DNA of 64,000 nucleotides from Tubulanus polymorphus (lineage: Eukaryota; Nemertea; Palaeonemertea; Tubulaniformes; Tubulanidae): assembly GCF_964204645.1 (NCBI RefSeq), contig NC_134029.1:17068450-17132449 (forward strand). Reading direction: 5' to 3'. Position numbers and translations under genes: made by a program. This document shows positions 25,687-38,200 of this stretch, piece by piece (within the stretch, counting starts at the first letter, position 1; each line of letters opens with the position of its first letter). The notes beneath the pieces are model-generated. The model searched no databases. It had not been told where the DNA came from and saw nothing but the letters and a program-made list of their open reading frames with translations.

Positions 25687-26605
25687 TGAAGCTGGCTACT
25701 TATTCGCCAGGTGGCGCTGGTATACACTATGCCGTAGTCCAGACATTTTACGTAACTATGTCTACTCTGCTGATAAACAAACTCGACCTCGACCTTGACA
25801 AGAAATCGCCAGGTGTGGCGCGAGCCAATCCAGACGTGTAAACACGATTGCGTATGCGACCGCGAGACTCGCGGTCAGCTGTATGTAGCTATACGTCAGT
25901 AAGCTGCGTCTATTAATAACATAACTTGGTTTAAGAACGTGCGTATTGCTCGGTCGTTTTTCTCGTCACCAATCGACTTCTTCATATGTTATTCGCCTCT
26001 TTAATCATTTAATCAATAAACCATCGATTGTTCCCGAGCTATAGGGTATTGATTAGTCAGCACTGAAAGGGTTAAGAAGAGAGAAAGTTTCTAACGAAAG
26101 TTATCGAATCCCCAAGAAAACAATATCTGCAAGCCCATGAAATTGTAAGATATAAAATAAACAGACGCTTTCTGCCCGCCGTATAAATCACCCTTCATGC
26201 AGGGTAAATCCATTGTCGAAGATGAAAAAACAATCACTTCAATATTCTATTAAACTTAATATTTTCCTATCTATCAAATTCCATAGAAAACATAAAAGAA
26301 CATTTTTCTCATCCCTAAACCGAAAATAGCTTGAAATGAGAGCGCACACAAAATTCTAATCCAATAGTTACCACGGCTGCATGGTAAAACAGTGAGACCA
26401 CTAACATTGGCGCAGAGATAAGATGGTTGTTTAGACGTCTCAATTGCAAAATGTGAAGCTGGCTACTTATTCGATTCGACTCTATTGCGGACAGCAGGTA
26501 AACATAATTACGTAACTATGTCTGCTGAAATGAGTGCGACCTTGACCTCGGCCACCAGGCTAATCGAGACGTCTGAATTAACACCACGCGTGTGACGATT
26601 TCCTC
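25687..26605. other. Non-coding middle of the TIR transposon
   Basis: No convincing gene. The phrase TGTGAAGCTGGCTACTTATTCG occurs at about 25685 and again at about 26450, each time followed after a variable stretch by ACGTAACTATGTCTRCT, so this part holds two diverged copies of an inner end sequence. A short palindrome GACCGCGAGACTCGCGGTC lies at about 25858. Confidence 0.55.
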
Positions 26606-26950
26606 CCGGTTCAAAATGCTTTTGAATCGGGAGCCGAACCAGTAGCCGGCTCCCGGTTCCCGGTTCCCGATTCGGCTCCCGGTTCAAAAGCATTTTGAAT
26701 CGGGAGCTGAACCAGTAGCCGGCTCCCGGTTCCCGGTTCCTGATTCGGCTCCCGGTTCAAAAGCATTTTGAATCGGGAGCTGAACCAGTAGCCGGCTCCC
26801 GGTTCCCGGTTCCCGATTCGGCTCCCGGTTCAAAAGCATTTTGAATTGGGAGCTGAACCAGTAGCCGGCTCCCGGTTCCCGGTTCCCGATTCGGCTCCCG
26901 GTTCAAAAGCATTTTGAATCGGGAGCCGAATAATGAACCGGGAACCGGGA
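26606..26950. repeat. Second 73-bp repeat array, inverted, about 4.5 units
   Basis: Reverse-complement orientation of the array at 25330-25686 (GGTTCAAAAGCATTTTGAATCG and GGCTCCCGGTTCCCGGTTCC). With the first array it makes the subterminal regions of the TIR transposon inverted repeats. Confidence 0.8.
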
Positions 26951-26967
26951 GCCAGCTTCACAGGGGT

Positions 26968-26976
26968 TGTGAATGT
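26968..26976. repeat. 9-bp target site duplication of the TIR transposon (right)
   Basis: TGTGAATGT, identical to 7404-7412. Confidence 0.85.
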
Positions 26977-28440
26977 TCCTATTCGCGTTTACTGACTGCA
27001 GGAATTTATATGCGCCAAGAATATTCTTATTACCACCATCTAACGTTCTGATGGTAGTACGAACGCCATCAAATAAGAGCCTGTGACGCAGATATTTGGA
27101 GTGAGAATTACCAATAACCAGAACCTCAGAGTCTTCTGGTATATGGGAGATCTTATCAGACTGGTTAACGGGGATACTTCTATCAGCTTTGGTAGATACG
27201 ATCATTCACATTGTCCGCAGCATGTTCAGTCACACGTTCGTTAACGTTTACAGTAGATGTATTTCTATTCACCAGAAGAAACGGCCTACGGTCGAGCAGG
27301 GCAGAGTTTGTGGTTTTTTGAGGAAGTAATTCGGTGTAAAGTTCATCTATATGTTTTTCAGCACGCTTTAGTTCGTCAAGCATAGATGCAAGGCGTTTCC
27401 GATGTGCATCTACATCAGCCTCTGCCACGTCAAGTAATTTGCGAGCAGTGTCCAGCTCACTACGCGCTATCGCTAGTTGCCCCTTAGTATCCTGTAATGA
27501 CGTCTGGCAAGAGTGGTATTTCTCAATCACGCCATTGAAATTAGCACACTTATTGCAGCTCACTGGTTCCCCGATCGTATTATCTCCAGGTCATACAGTT
27601 AGAACCTTTTCGGTAAGAGACACTAAACTGTTCTGTAATTTTTCCATTTGTGTCGACTGAGTTTTATTAACGGAATTAAGATCATTGATCGTTTTCCTAG
27701 CCACCCGAAGCTCCTTCTCAGTAGTTTCAAGCCGTAGCGCATCGAACTGGGAAGTTAAATTAAGAATTTTGTCCACATATTTACTCTGCAGATCATGAAT
27801 TGCATCCATACACGGAGTATGAGATACCCTATCTGTGTTGAAGCTCATCGTCATCGTACCAGCCTCGGTTCCGCTTACTTGATAATACGCACCGAAATCA
27901 CGAGTGTTTGGTTTTCCGGTTATCGTAGCTTTCGAAAGCAATTTTGGTTTGACGGTATTGGACGCAGTCGATGCCAACGACGCTTTCTGACATGTGGTGG
28001 ACATTGTGAGAAAATTTGACGGCACCTCCGTACAGAATTCACATTGATACTTTTTTGAGGTGCGGCGTAGGAGAAAAAGTTGATATGCCGGTAGCCTGGT
28101 GCAGCCACTTTTTACACGCGTGACAACTTATCATATTTTCAGAATCTGGGTTCTGACAGGACGGACACGAGCGAGATTCCTCATCAGAATCAGAATCAGA
28201 TGGGCGAGAAGAAAGATCCAAATGCACATCATCAGTTAGATTCTCGGTTAAGCATGATGGCAATGGAATACCCTCCTTCCTGCAGAATTCACCAAGGTCC
28301 AGTCGACGCATACCGAGCGGGTTAAAGTAAAGTACGCATAGGTCAGACAGGGGAAGATCCTTACTAACCCAGTAATCACACGCCGCATCTAATTTAGTAA
28401 TTGTGCGCAGCCCCTTTAAAACCAAGTATCGCCGATTCAC
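26968..28440 (-). pseudogene. Non-LTR ORF1, N-terminal part: PHD finger, coiled coil, start of SGNH esterase
   Basis: Minus-strand pieces in order: 28440-28039 with an acidic DSDSDEESRS stretch and a PHD-type finger (CPSCQNPDSENMISCHACK); 28025-27591 and 27563-27183 with long heptad-rich helices (LDTARKLLDVAEADVDAHRK); 27205-26968 with the esterase nucleophile block (EVLVIGNSHSKYL). The frame changes several times, so the gene is dead. The element's 5' end is not defined; ORF1 begins at about 28440. It continues at 7412 on the far side of the nested insertions. Confidence 0.8.
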
Positions 28441-29005
28441 ACGTGTCCCAGGTTAGATGTATACCAGGTTCTCTTCCGATAGCGCACACGTAGTAAAATT
28501 GTTTTGAGTTACCCGCCATTTTCTTGTGTTGTTTCAATACGGCACCGGCGGCAGCGACAGTTAAAATCGTTTATTGAGTAATAAAGAACGCAGTCCGAAC
28601 ATTTCGATCGTAGTACAGTTACTAAAGACTTACGTCAGATTGTAGAATAGTATGTCTATGTCCAACCTAATCAGTCGTGAACTTTGATTTCCATAATTTT
28701 AAGAGAGCGATTACAGATGCACGTTTGTACAAGCCGCCATTTATATCGATTTTTTTCTCACCGACTCTTGTTTATTTCGTCAGGACAAGGCCGGTGCAGA
28801 ATTTTTCGTTGATCCGCAATCCAAGGGGAGGTGCAATATTACTAAATTAAACTAATCGAAAAAGGTCTCGTTCTGTGTATTTTCCATTTATTTGACGATA
28901 ACATTTCTCTTAATTACGCCCTTTAATTACCTGGTTTGGTATATGCCTTTTGAATTTATTCACCCAGTCCTGTGTAGTGTGGCTGTCCCCACAGTGATTC
29001 TAGTA
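28441..29005. other. Non-coding stretch left of the fold-back element
   Basis: May include the 5' untranslated part of the retrotransposon next to 28440. No gene, repeat array or RNA recognised in the remainder. Confidence 0.4.
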
Positions 29006-30286
29006 GTCCAGGAGCTAGCCCTCATTTAATCAACAGTTTTAGTCAAGAAGGTTTGAGGTGTGGAATGTCAAGGTTGGTCCCTATCTACTTAGGAAAGTAA
29101 CGTCTTAAGTTTCAAAGCCGTGCCTGCGGGGGGTAGGTGGGCCCCCAAAAATTGTTTTAATCAAAAGTTTTTGTCCAGCATTAATTTCAACATAAATCAG
29201 TACGGCATGGGCCAACTAAAATAAAATCATAACTTAAGACGAAGTTTTCTGTGCCTAGGGTCCCTTAAGACCCCCTTTTTTCGGGGGCCTAGGGCACTTT
29301 TAATCAACAGTTTTTGTCCAGGTCTGATTCTACCTCAGAATCATAGTATTTTATGTGCTGATTCAGAAAATGTAACTTGAGACGAGGTTTTCCGTGCCTA
29401 GCCCCACTTAAGACACCCTTAAAACTCCCTAATGCCCCCTTTTGTCAAAAAACTGGCTTTAATCAACAGTTTTTGTCCAGCATTAATTTCAACATAAATC
29501 AGTAGGGCATGGGCCAAGTGAAATAAAATCATAACTTAAGACGAAATTTTCTGTGGGGGATAAGGGGGTTTTAAGTGGGGCTAGGCACGGAAAATCTCGT
29601 CTTAAGTTACATTTTCTGAATCAGCACATAAAATACTATGATTCTGAGGTAGAATCAGACCTGGACAAAAACTGTTGATTAAAAGTGCCCTAGGCCACCG
29701 AAAAAGGGGGTCTTAAGGGATCCTAGGCACAGAAAATTTCGTCTTAAGTTATGATTTTATTTCACTTGGCCCATGCCCTACTGATTTATGTTGAAATTAA
29801 TGCTGGACAAAAACTGTTGATTAAAGCCAGTTTTTTGACAAAAGGGGGCATTAGGGAGTTTTAAGGGTGTCTTAAGTGGGGCTAGGCACGGAAAACCTCG
29901 TCACAAGTTACATTTTCTGAATCAGCACATAAAATACTATGATTCTGAGGTAGAATCAGACCTGGACAAAAACTGTGGATTAAAAGTGCCCTAGGCCCCC
30001 GAAAAAAGGGGTCTTAAGGGACCCTAGGCACAGAAAACTTCGTCTTAAGTTATGATTTCATTTTAGTTGGCCCATGCCGTACTAATTTATGTTGAAATTA
30101 ATGCTGGACAAAAACTGTTGATTAAAACAATTTTTTGGGAATTTTTGGGGCCCACCTACCCCCCGCAGGCACGGCTTTGAAACTTAAGACGTTCCTTTCC
30201 TAAGTAGATATGGGCCAACCTTGACATTCCACACCTCAAACCTTCTTGACTATAACTGTTCATTAAATGTGGGCTAGCTCCTGGAC
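29006..30286. mobile_element. Fold-back element, 1.28-kb near-perfect inverted repeat
   Basis: The left half (29006 to about 29550) and right half (about 29560-30286) are inverted copies of each other; ends are GTCCAGGAGCTAGCC and GGCTAGCTCCTGGAC, flanked by TA on both sides (29004-29005, 30287-30288). Inside each half a module with AATCAACAGTTTTTGTCCAG, GAAATTAAT/ATTAATTTC and TAACTTAAGACGA recurs three to four times. No coding sequence. A TA duplication would suit a Tc1/mariner-type MITE, but the modular fold-back structure is unusual, so the class is uncertain. Confidence 0.75.
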
Positions 30287-30288
30287 TA

Positions 30289-33200
30289 TAGGTCGCTCAA
30301 CGATCTTAGTGTACCCATTATTATTTTTGTGGTACATCAGACACTAAAGGTTCTTGGTGAAGCTTTTTAGTGCACCTCTTCCTGAATCATACCCTGGCCT
30401 AGATCCACCCCCGGAATATTTACATTATTGAGTGATGAAAAGAAACACATCTAAGATTCAATGTTTACCTCCAAGAATAAAACATTATTCATATTTTTCT
30501 GGAACCATCATTTCTTAGTACATTCCATGTGTAGGCCTATTTTATTGGCTCTCGAATCTTACTACGTATTATCCATCAATTTGATACAAAATCTCGTACC
30601 GTAAATCGAGGTGACTGGAGACTTATTTGTGATTTTTTCAAATGCAGCTCGAGGATCTACCTACAATCTACCAAAATGATGATTATTTGAACAATTTGTC
30701 CCTCTTCGGTTCTAGGCATGATGAAAAAATGTCTAATGATTTTCTAAATTTTTTTATTCAAAAACAACCGTTTCAAGAGAACAGTGACTTTTCTACCAAC
30801 GTTTTTCCATCACTGATATCCTAGAATTCAAGGCATGTTCTCCTCATGAAAAAATAAAACATAAAAATAGTAAAAATATTGTAAAAATTTCCTGTTTTAT
30901 TTGCGACATTTGAACTTTTGACAATAATTAGCAATTTTATGAAATTTCGATTAAGACTTCCATCCATTGTCAAGTATGTTGTCGATAAATTAAATGGCTG
31001 GAACAATGATTAGTGTTGACACATTATACAAGAAAGTACTATTGGTTTTATGATTTCCATAGATGTTTGTTCTTCAACCAGGGTTGGCGGTAGCATTTTC
31101 GCTTTGTCAGACCATCCTCAAACCGAAACTTAGGTGCAAAACCCTATTTTGGTAAATTAGGTCATGGACTCTAAAAATTTGATTCAACGCTAAACATAAT
31201 CAGCAAAATTTTCTGCCAGCCCTGTAAATTTGGTGTTCATTTGATTGCAAATAAAATATGTACATTTAAACACAAAATATTCCCAGAAAGAAAAAACACC
31301 ATCACACAAAATTTGTTCATTCAGTATATATTATAAAATTGTAGCTTCATTAGTCAGCTGATCTAACAATGGTTGTTTAAAAAATGTGAACCAAACAGAA
31401 GATAACAATTTTCAAATCCTAAGTGTAACAATTTTCAAAACACAACTCATACAATCATCATTCAATAATCATGTATCATTAATACAATGCTTAAATATCA
31501 TTACGATATAGGCCTATTATGTATATCATGTCAAATATATCTGCGATGATAAGCTTGTGACAGACTTTTTAGGATTTTGTCGGCATTCGCCTGTGATTGA
31601 CTTCGGGAGATCGAGGTCGACAAATTTATTCTATTTCGGTGCAAATAAAAAAACACCACCAATCAAATGATCATATGATTCAGCATGGTATCCTTTTGCC
31701 AAATCAATATGATGGAGGGGAAACACAAGAGCAAAAATTATTTTTTGTATCAAGAGCAAAAAAAGTAATCGACGACTAAAATTTGGCGATGAAATCAAGG
31801 ATGGATCTAGGATTCTTTGAAGGGGTGGCCCTAAAAATTGGAATGGGCACTTAATTTGAAGGAATAGGGCAGATTTGGCAGTGCGAGGGCTGCAAAACAT
31901 CGGTAGGGCTTCCGGTGGCTCTCCAATAAAATATTTAGGACCAAACACAGACTTTAACGGTCCTAATCGGGGCAATTTGGAATTCCTTTTCGTCTTTTAA
32001 AATCCTCTTAGCAAAACTTGTTTTCAGACTTTGAAGGAGGGATATTCAAATTTTGAAGTGGGCGTACCATACCAATCCACACCCCTAAATCTGCCCTTGG
32101 AAATCAAACATGCTTGATTCGTGCAAATCGATTAGCTATCTCGAAGATTTGTGTTGCGTCCCTCAACGCACTGGGTAAAATTCAATTTGTCGATGAAAGA
32201 AGGTGCCACAAGCTTAAGTCAGAGAAAATATTCGAATTTTCAAACTAGATTTCGATGACAACTGTTTGGGATAAAATAATACTTAAACATACAACGTCAA
32301 AACTGAAGTGAAAAATGAATAAAAAAGAACCAGAATCAATAAACACAGTATTCATACTTTAAAACTAAACTTATTATGATATAATGAAATCTATTGATAA
32401 TAGAGGAATTTTAGTACAGCCTATTTTGTCTTTAGTGGACCTTGTTCCACAGTGTCGAGTAAAAACCTGACTTGTTAATAATTCATCTTATCAATCATTT
32501 AATCAAAACCAAACCACCAGCCTACATCAACTGTTGAGGAATTGAGCCGGATGCTGAATATCCTCCCTTGGCACACACCAGACTACCTGATATCTCTAAT
32601 CCTAGTAGTTTTCACCACAACTATTATCTAAAACAGTACTTTAATTGAAAATGAGCAGAGTTTTTTTTATTTTTTGGGGAGTAGTCGAGCTCGTAAAAAG
32701 AGCAGAAATCATCCTCAAATAGAATTCATAGTCAGGTCTGTTTGGTAGGGATTTGACGAACTGAGAGTCTGCCACCATCAGCCTGTGTGCTGGGGCTAAT
32801 TAGCCAGGGTTTTGTGCATGATGATCATCATGCAATGCTATCAGGTTTGAAGGATGGGTCAGGTTCTTTAGACTGCAAGGTGAACTAGTGAATTTAGATT
32901 CTGCGACTACAAACCATCATACTACAACTTGAATAGAAATACTTTGTACAGTAGACTCTGCCTAAGTCGGATCTTGTCGAGTCATAAAACCGCTAAACTC
33001 TGTGCAATATAAAAAAATTTGCAGTTATTTCCTATATTAAGTAATGCTTTCATATTCACCAAAGCCGTAGCCGGTCAAGTCGGGTAATCGCCTATCTCAT
33101 AGCAATGTCTCAATTGTTTTCGTTACTTACTGCGCCTAAGTCGTACATTCTGAACGACCATTGGTCTAACCAGTATTATTTAACCCCCAGTGAATTCTGA

Positions 33201-35261
33201 CAATTTATGACAGGACCAATAATGCTCGTAGGGCCGGCGCCGACAATTGAAAACAGTAAATTAATTCTGCGGGAGGGTTCGAATCCCGGATAAATGACGC
33301 TGACAGCAGAACAACCAAAAACTGAGGTTACTTATTCAAATAGTACACATTTGATCATTTGTTTACGTTTTTCTCTGCATATAACAGCTTTTAAAGTGAA
33401 TAAACCTTATATTAGCAACCACAGTCCTTAATAAATGAGTTCCAAAATATCAAAAAGAATTGGTCTTCCAAGGCGGATTCCGGCTGTGTCGGACGAAATT
33501 ATCGGGCACAAATTGATCCCACTTTGGCAGAGTTTACTGTAATCGCACATTGATCAAACATGGTAGAACTCAAATATGAGCGCTCACACCTTCCTGAACT
33601 CCAACTTGAGTATCCACTTCAATCAAAAAATTGTTTTAATTCATAAACATTTAAACTAAAAACCCTTTCTGAAATTCTAATTAATAAAATAAATTACTAA
33701 ATAATTCTCTTATTATTAATAAATTCATCACCTACACGCGTACATATAATGTATGTATTCCATTTATTATCATAGTTAATATTGATAGTTACGTATCCAT
33801 CTAATGAACAGATAGAAGAAAGGCGCTCATTGTATAGGAATGATAGATCACCATGAGAAAACCTCTCGACAAAGTTCCACATAACAGAAAAACATTCAAC
33901 CAGAAAAAAACTCGCAATCATTCAATTGTAAAGTTAATCCGATTAACAGGTGACTACTGCCCCCATATATGGATATTCTGAGCCTCCCATTCGGAGGAAT
34001 ATGCGAGATATTCTACCAAAGTGTTTGTCAATAACCGACCAGATTTATCATTTTCAAAAATTGGCTAGATTTCGCAAATATAAAATATTTCACAAGCGAT
34101 AACCGGGCGTGGATCCAGGGCCATTCGGTGACTACAGCACAGTGAAAAAAGGGCACCAACTTTGAAAAAGGCCAGTATTAATGCCCAGCGAGCGATGTTG
34201 AGTTCGAGTGCCATTTATTGGTATCATGCCACTAAATTTGCCTTCAAATTCAATTTGCTTGTGCTTTTTTTTTTTTTTATAGATTTTTGGCGAAATTTGC
34301 CCTTTTTCAAGGGCATTTGAAAACTGCGACTACCACACGTACTGCATGTGCGATGGTATGGATCCGCGCCTCATAACATAAGAGAACGCATTAATAGCAT
34401 ACACTTAGCAAACTCGGATAAACGCATGTGTCGATAAATTTCTGCCATATTCCAGTCTTGCAATATGACAGTACTAATTATATGAATAAGTTGGACTTAA
34501 TCATACCTGTTAATCAACTATGAAAATGCCAAAATTTTGCGGATACATTTTACAGTTCCAAGTGATCCGAATTATGCTTACCCTTTTGCTATAGCTTTAA
34601 GTTGTGGTTACAAAAAATATAAGCAAATTCCACAGCCGAAAGGAGTTCATATAAATGATTTCGACTATTAAATAGGTTCTCCATTTTAGGGAGGGATTCA
34701 TTCAAATCTTATTTACAAAAGATGGAACATTTATCTAATCAACATCAATGGAAAAATGGATTGTATAAAAGTTTTGTTATCTCCATAAATGACAAGCAAA
34801 CAAACACTTTAAATCTATAACTATCTTGTTTCAAATTGATCAAGTATTTGACAATTTTTCTCATACTCTTTGTTTGTTTATTTTGCTTGGTTTACTAATA
34901 AATCTTATTCAAATTCTAACACACACACATTTTACACGAGAAATTCTCTCGATACTATAATGCTTAAGCAATGACAACAGTTTGCACTGTTACGTTTAAA
35001 ACTCAAAAATGAAAAAAGAATACGCTGAAAAAACGTTACAACAAAATTTCCAGAGACAGTGATTTTTACAGTTAGTGAATCCATAGGCTGAAATTTGTTA
35101 ATGAGTTTCATATAGTGATTCCAAAGATTCATTCCGTATGAAAGCAGACAGGAGTCAATCTTGTTTCGTTGTAACAATAAATTCAATGAATCTTTCCCCT
35201 ATTTTTGAACAAACACAGTGTTAGGTGGTGTAAAAACATTATCATACGCATTATCAAAGTA
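30289..35261. other. Region downstream of calnexin: 3' UTR and intergenic
   Basis: The calnexin stop codon is at 35262-35264, so the part nearest to it should be 3' UTR; the poly(A) site is not determined. No other exons, ORFs with recognisable domains or RNA genes were found. A tRNA-type B box (GGTTCGAATCC) at 33276-33286 has no matching tRNA fold and may be a SINE remnant. Confidence 0.45.
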
Positions 35262-38200
35262 TTATCTATGTCGTTTTTTGGTTGATTTTTCTGTCGATGA
35301 ATCCTGAAAAAAGACCATAAAAAATTAGTCAATGAATTAACAGTTTTCTTGCATTATTGATAATGTCACTTTTGTCACGTTTCTAGTAAGTATGCCTAGT
35401 GCGCACCAAAAAATTCTCTGATTTTGGATAGATTGTCAATGATTTTTCCATACGAATATCCCCCCTGAAAGTACGCTATCTTTTTTCACTGCAGCGGTTT
35501 ACAAGGATAACGACAAAGCGAGGTACGAATGCACAATAGGAGAGGGTAAATACTATTCAGAAATTTCAGTTTCCAAAAATTGAAGTATCATCTTCAAATA
35601 CTGTTCTCTTTTGATGGTTTTTGCTCGACTGACTAGCCCAGCACAAAATAGTGGGAGGGGCTGATAAACTAAATTCAAACCTAGATTGCAAGTTAAAAGG
35701 AAAAGAGCACTTTTTTAGAGCACAAGGACTACTGGAGTACTGGAAGAAAAACCGGTTGGCCAGAGTGCGTCAATCCAGCCCATGGGCTTCTTGATTCTAA
35801 AATCATTCGTAAATAAAATAACCCCAGCAACAACAATGGGAGCTTCAAAACATTTGTACAGGTAAACGTATCACGTACATCCAATGAGTGACCTGGCATT
35901 CCTCACAAATAAATAGATTTTAAGCTTGAAAGTGCCTTCCAAAGGCAGCCCTACACACTTACAGTGCCATGCCCAATAAGGCAGCACAAGAGGTGACTAT
36001 GGACCTTACCCTAGTGAGAATAACCGCTTCAAAGGAAAGATCTGCTTCAATTCTCTGCATTAAGCAAGGTTCTCACTGGGTTGAAAATAAAGCATGGCGG
36101 TCCTCAGAAAGTGAGTGCAGAATTTATGAATTCATATATTTGCACAGTGCTCTGTGTTAACCTTTCATGGTACACCTGCAGGCCCTTTATCACAAAGAGA
36201 TGGAGCAAAAATTATACTAAAGGGAGCGTATGGATCAATTTCCTCAACAGCACACCAATTGGCAAACTATGTTCACTTGAAGTAATAAATGGTACCTGTT
36301 AATGCCTGCTTGGACTCCTACTCTGAAATGTCTGAAGGCAACAAATTCGATCTGAAGCCGATTTTATCTATTAACACACGTCCAAGTTCATCAGCATTTT
36401 CAAAAATTTTTAATTAGTACCAGTAACAGAAAATCAGAACGGTTGGCAGCCCACAAGAGCTCACTGGTTGGACCAATGGGTTAGACGAGAAGATACACAA
36501 TATCTGTGTATGATGATAACAAGAGAAATCCCACAATAACGAAGCCAAGATTGAAAAATTCTATATCAGAATGATTATATTTGAGGAGCGACGTTTCGGC
36601 TAACAACTGTTAGCCATCATCAGGCGGAGTACTTAAGTTCTTAATGCAAGCAAGCTCCCACTGGTCCCAACCATTCATTTGGGGTTTTTAAGAAAGGAAG
36701 GCCCCTTTAATAGAGCCTTACCTTTGCCCCGGTGACCTGGAATTATTATATTCTGACCAATAGGAGCTTGGGTTGCTGTAGCTGCATGCTTGTTCAGAGA
36801 GCATGCTTGGACAGAGGAGCCCTCTCAAGTAAGACGGGTCTGAGACTGGGCTGAACCAATCACCGTTGGTAACGTTTTCCCATGAAATATGTGAGGTGGC
36901 TCCCTCCACTCGATTTTCTAGAGTAAAAATTCTTCAATTTAAAGACAGGTCAGAAGCCTCAATACTCACATCATCTGCTTCTAAATGTCCTTTACTTTTT
37001 TTCTGATTATTTTCTTTACTGTCTCCCCCTGCGGCTTCATCATTTTCTTCTTCTTCCTCCCCATTCTCTGCTACATTTTCCTCCTGTTCATCGTCATCTG
37101 GACTTGGTTCATCAGTCTTCTTTCGTTCCGCAAGCGCATCCGGCTACAGATTAAAACAATAACTATTGAAAAATCTACTACGGAATTTCTTTCTTTCTAC
37201 ATGTAGGCCTACAAGGGGAGTGCCTTATACGATGGTCTGGAAGAAGTTTTAAATTTTACCTTAATTGGACCAGATTTGGGACAGCACCATATTGAGAGCA
37301 AAACGACAGGAATTAGAAGTACAATAACTAGTACACCCCAAAGCCAAGGCCTTTCATTTGTAGCATGCATAAATCCATCGATAACACTTGCCTAAAACAC
37401 AAACACCGAAGAGAAGTAAGACTGACCATCTATTTACCTTAGGTTTTGATGATGACATACAACAGTATGCTATCAGCAATACTGTTGGCAGTATTATGAC
37501 CAATATAAACACAGCCCATAACCATGGTTTTTCGTTAGTTACACTCAGAATTCCCTCCCAAACACTCTTCTGTAAAACAATTCAATATCCGTTTTTTTAG
37601 ATAAAAGTTCATGACAAATAGCGAATAAAGCTGCTTGGAAAGTTTTTCATGCAGAAATACATAAATGGAGATTTTTGAACAAAATTCAATATTTTGCACC
37701 ATTTTAATTCTATGATTGATTTAGGTTACAACATATTCAGTGCAGGATCAATATATTTTCCTTAGAAAAAAATCTTTTTTTCCTTAATCTAGAATTTCTA
37801 TGCACTCAGATCATCTGAATTGAAGAATAAATGACATGAATAAAATACATTCAATACCCCCGAAATGCTGCCTTCCTGAGCTATTTTAACAGCCCACGTT
37901 TGCGCGGCCCAGTCATCCGCAACATTCTTGGAATCGGTGATGATGAAATTATCGAAGGTAATACCATCGCTCATTGACCACAGTTCTAATCCAACTGCTT
38001 TCTATAAAACAAAAATAAACACAAAATTCATTTCATAAAGTGAATCACTCAAGTCATTCATTTGGAATGGCCTACCAATACACCAGCTAACCATATCACA
38101 AATGGAAATATTCATAGTTATATAATCAGCTAGTAAAAATTCATTCATTTTCAATCATATTTATTTCAGATAGTTTCCATTAAATTGCCGTAAGAATATA

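Larger units (their letters stand above)
7413..26967. mobile_element. Non-autonomous TIR DNA transposon (about 1.7 kb) split by the Polinton
   Basis: The ends are perfect inverted repeats: ACCCCTGTGAAGCTGGC from 7413 and its complement ending at 26967. A 9-bp duplication flanks them. Without the Polinton and its 6-bp duplication the element is 71 + 1632 bp: subterminal arrays of a 73-bp repeat in opposite orientation and a non-coding middle. An 8-11 bp duplication is compatible with Mutator-like, Merlin or related superfamilies. No transposase is present, so the family cannot be fixed. Confidence 0.75.

Noticed and set aside
25233-25841. Long open frames with NREPGTGSRL repeats
   Set aside because: They follow the 73-bp GC-rich tandem repeat and exist in several frames and on both strands; no start context and no conserved domain.
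36718-36909. Minus-strand frame of 63 codons downstream of the calnexin tail exon
   Set aside because: No splice context, no domain, and it lies beside a Penelope-type fragment in an intron.
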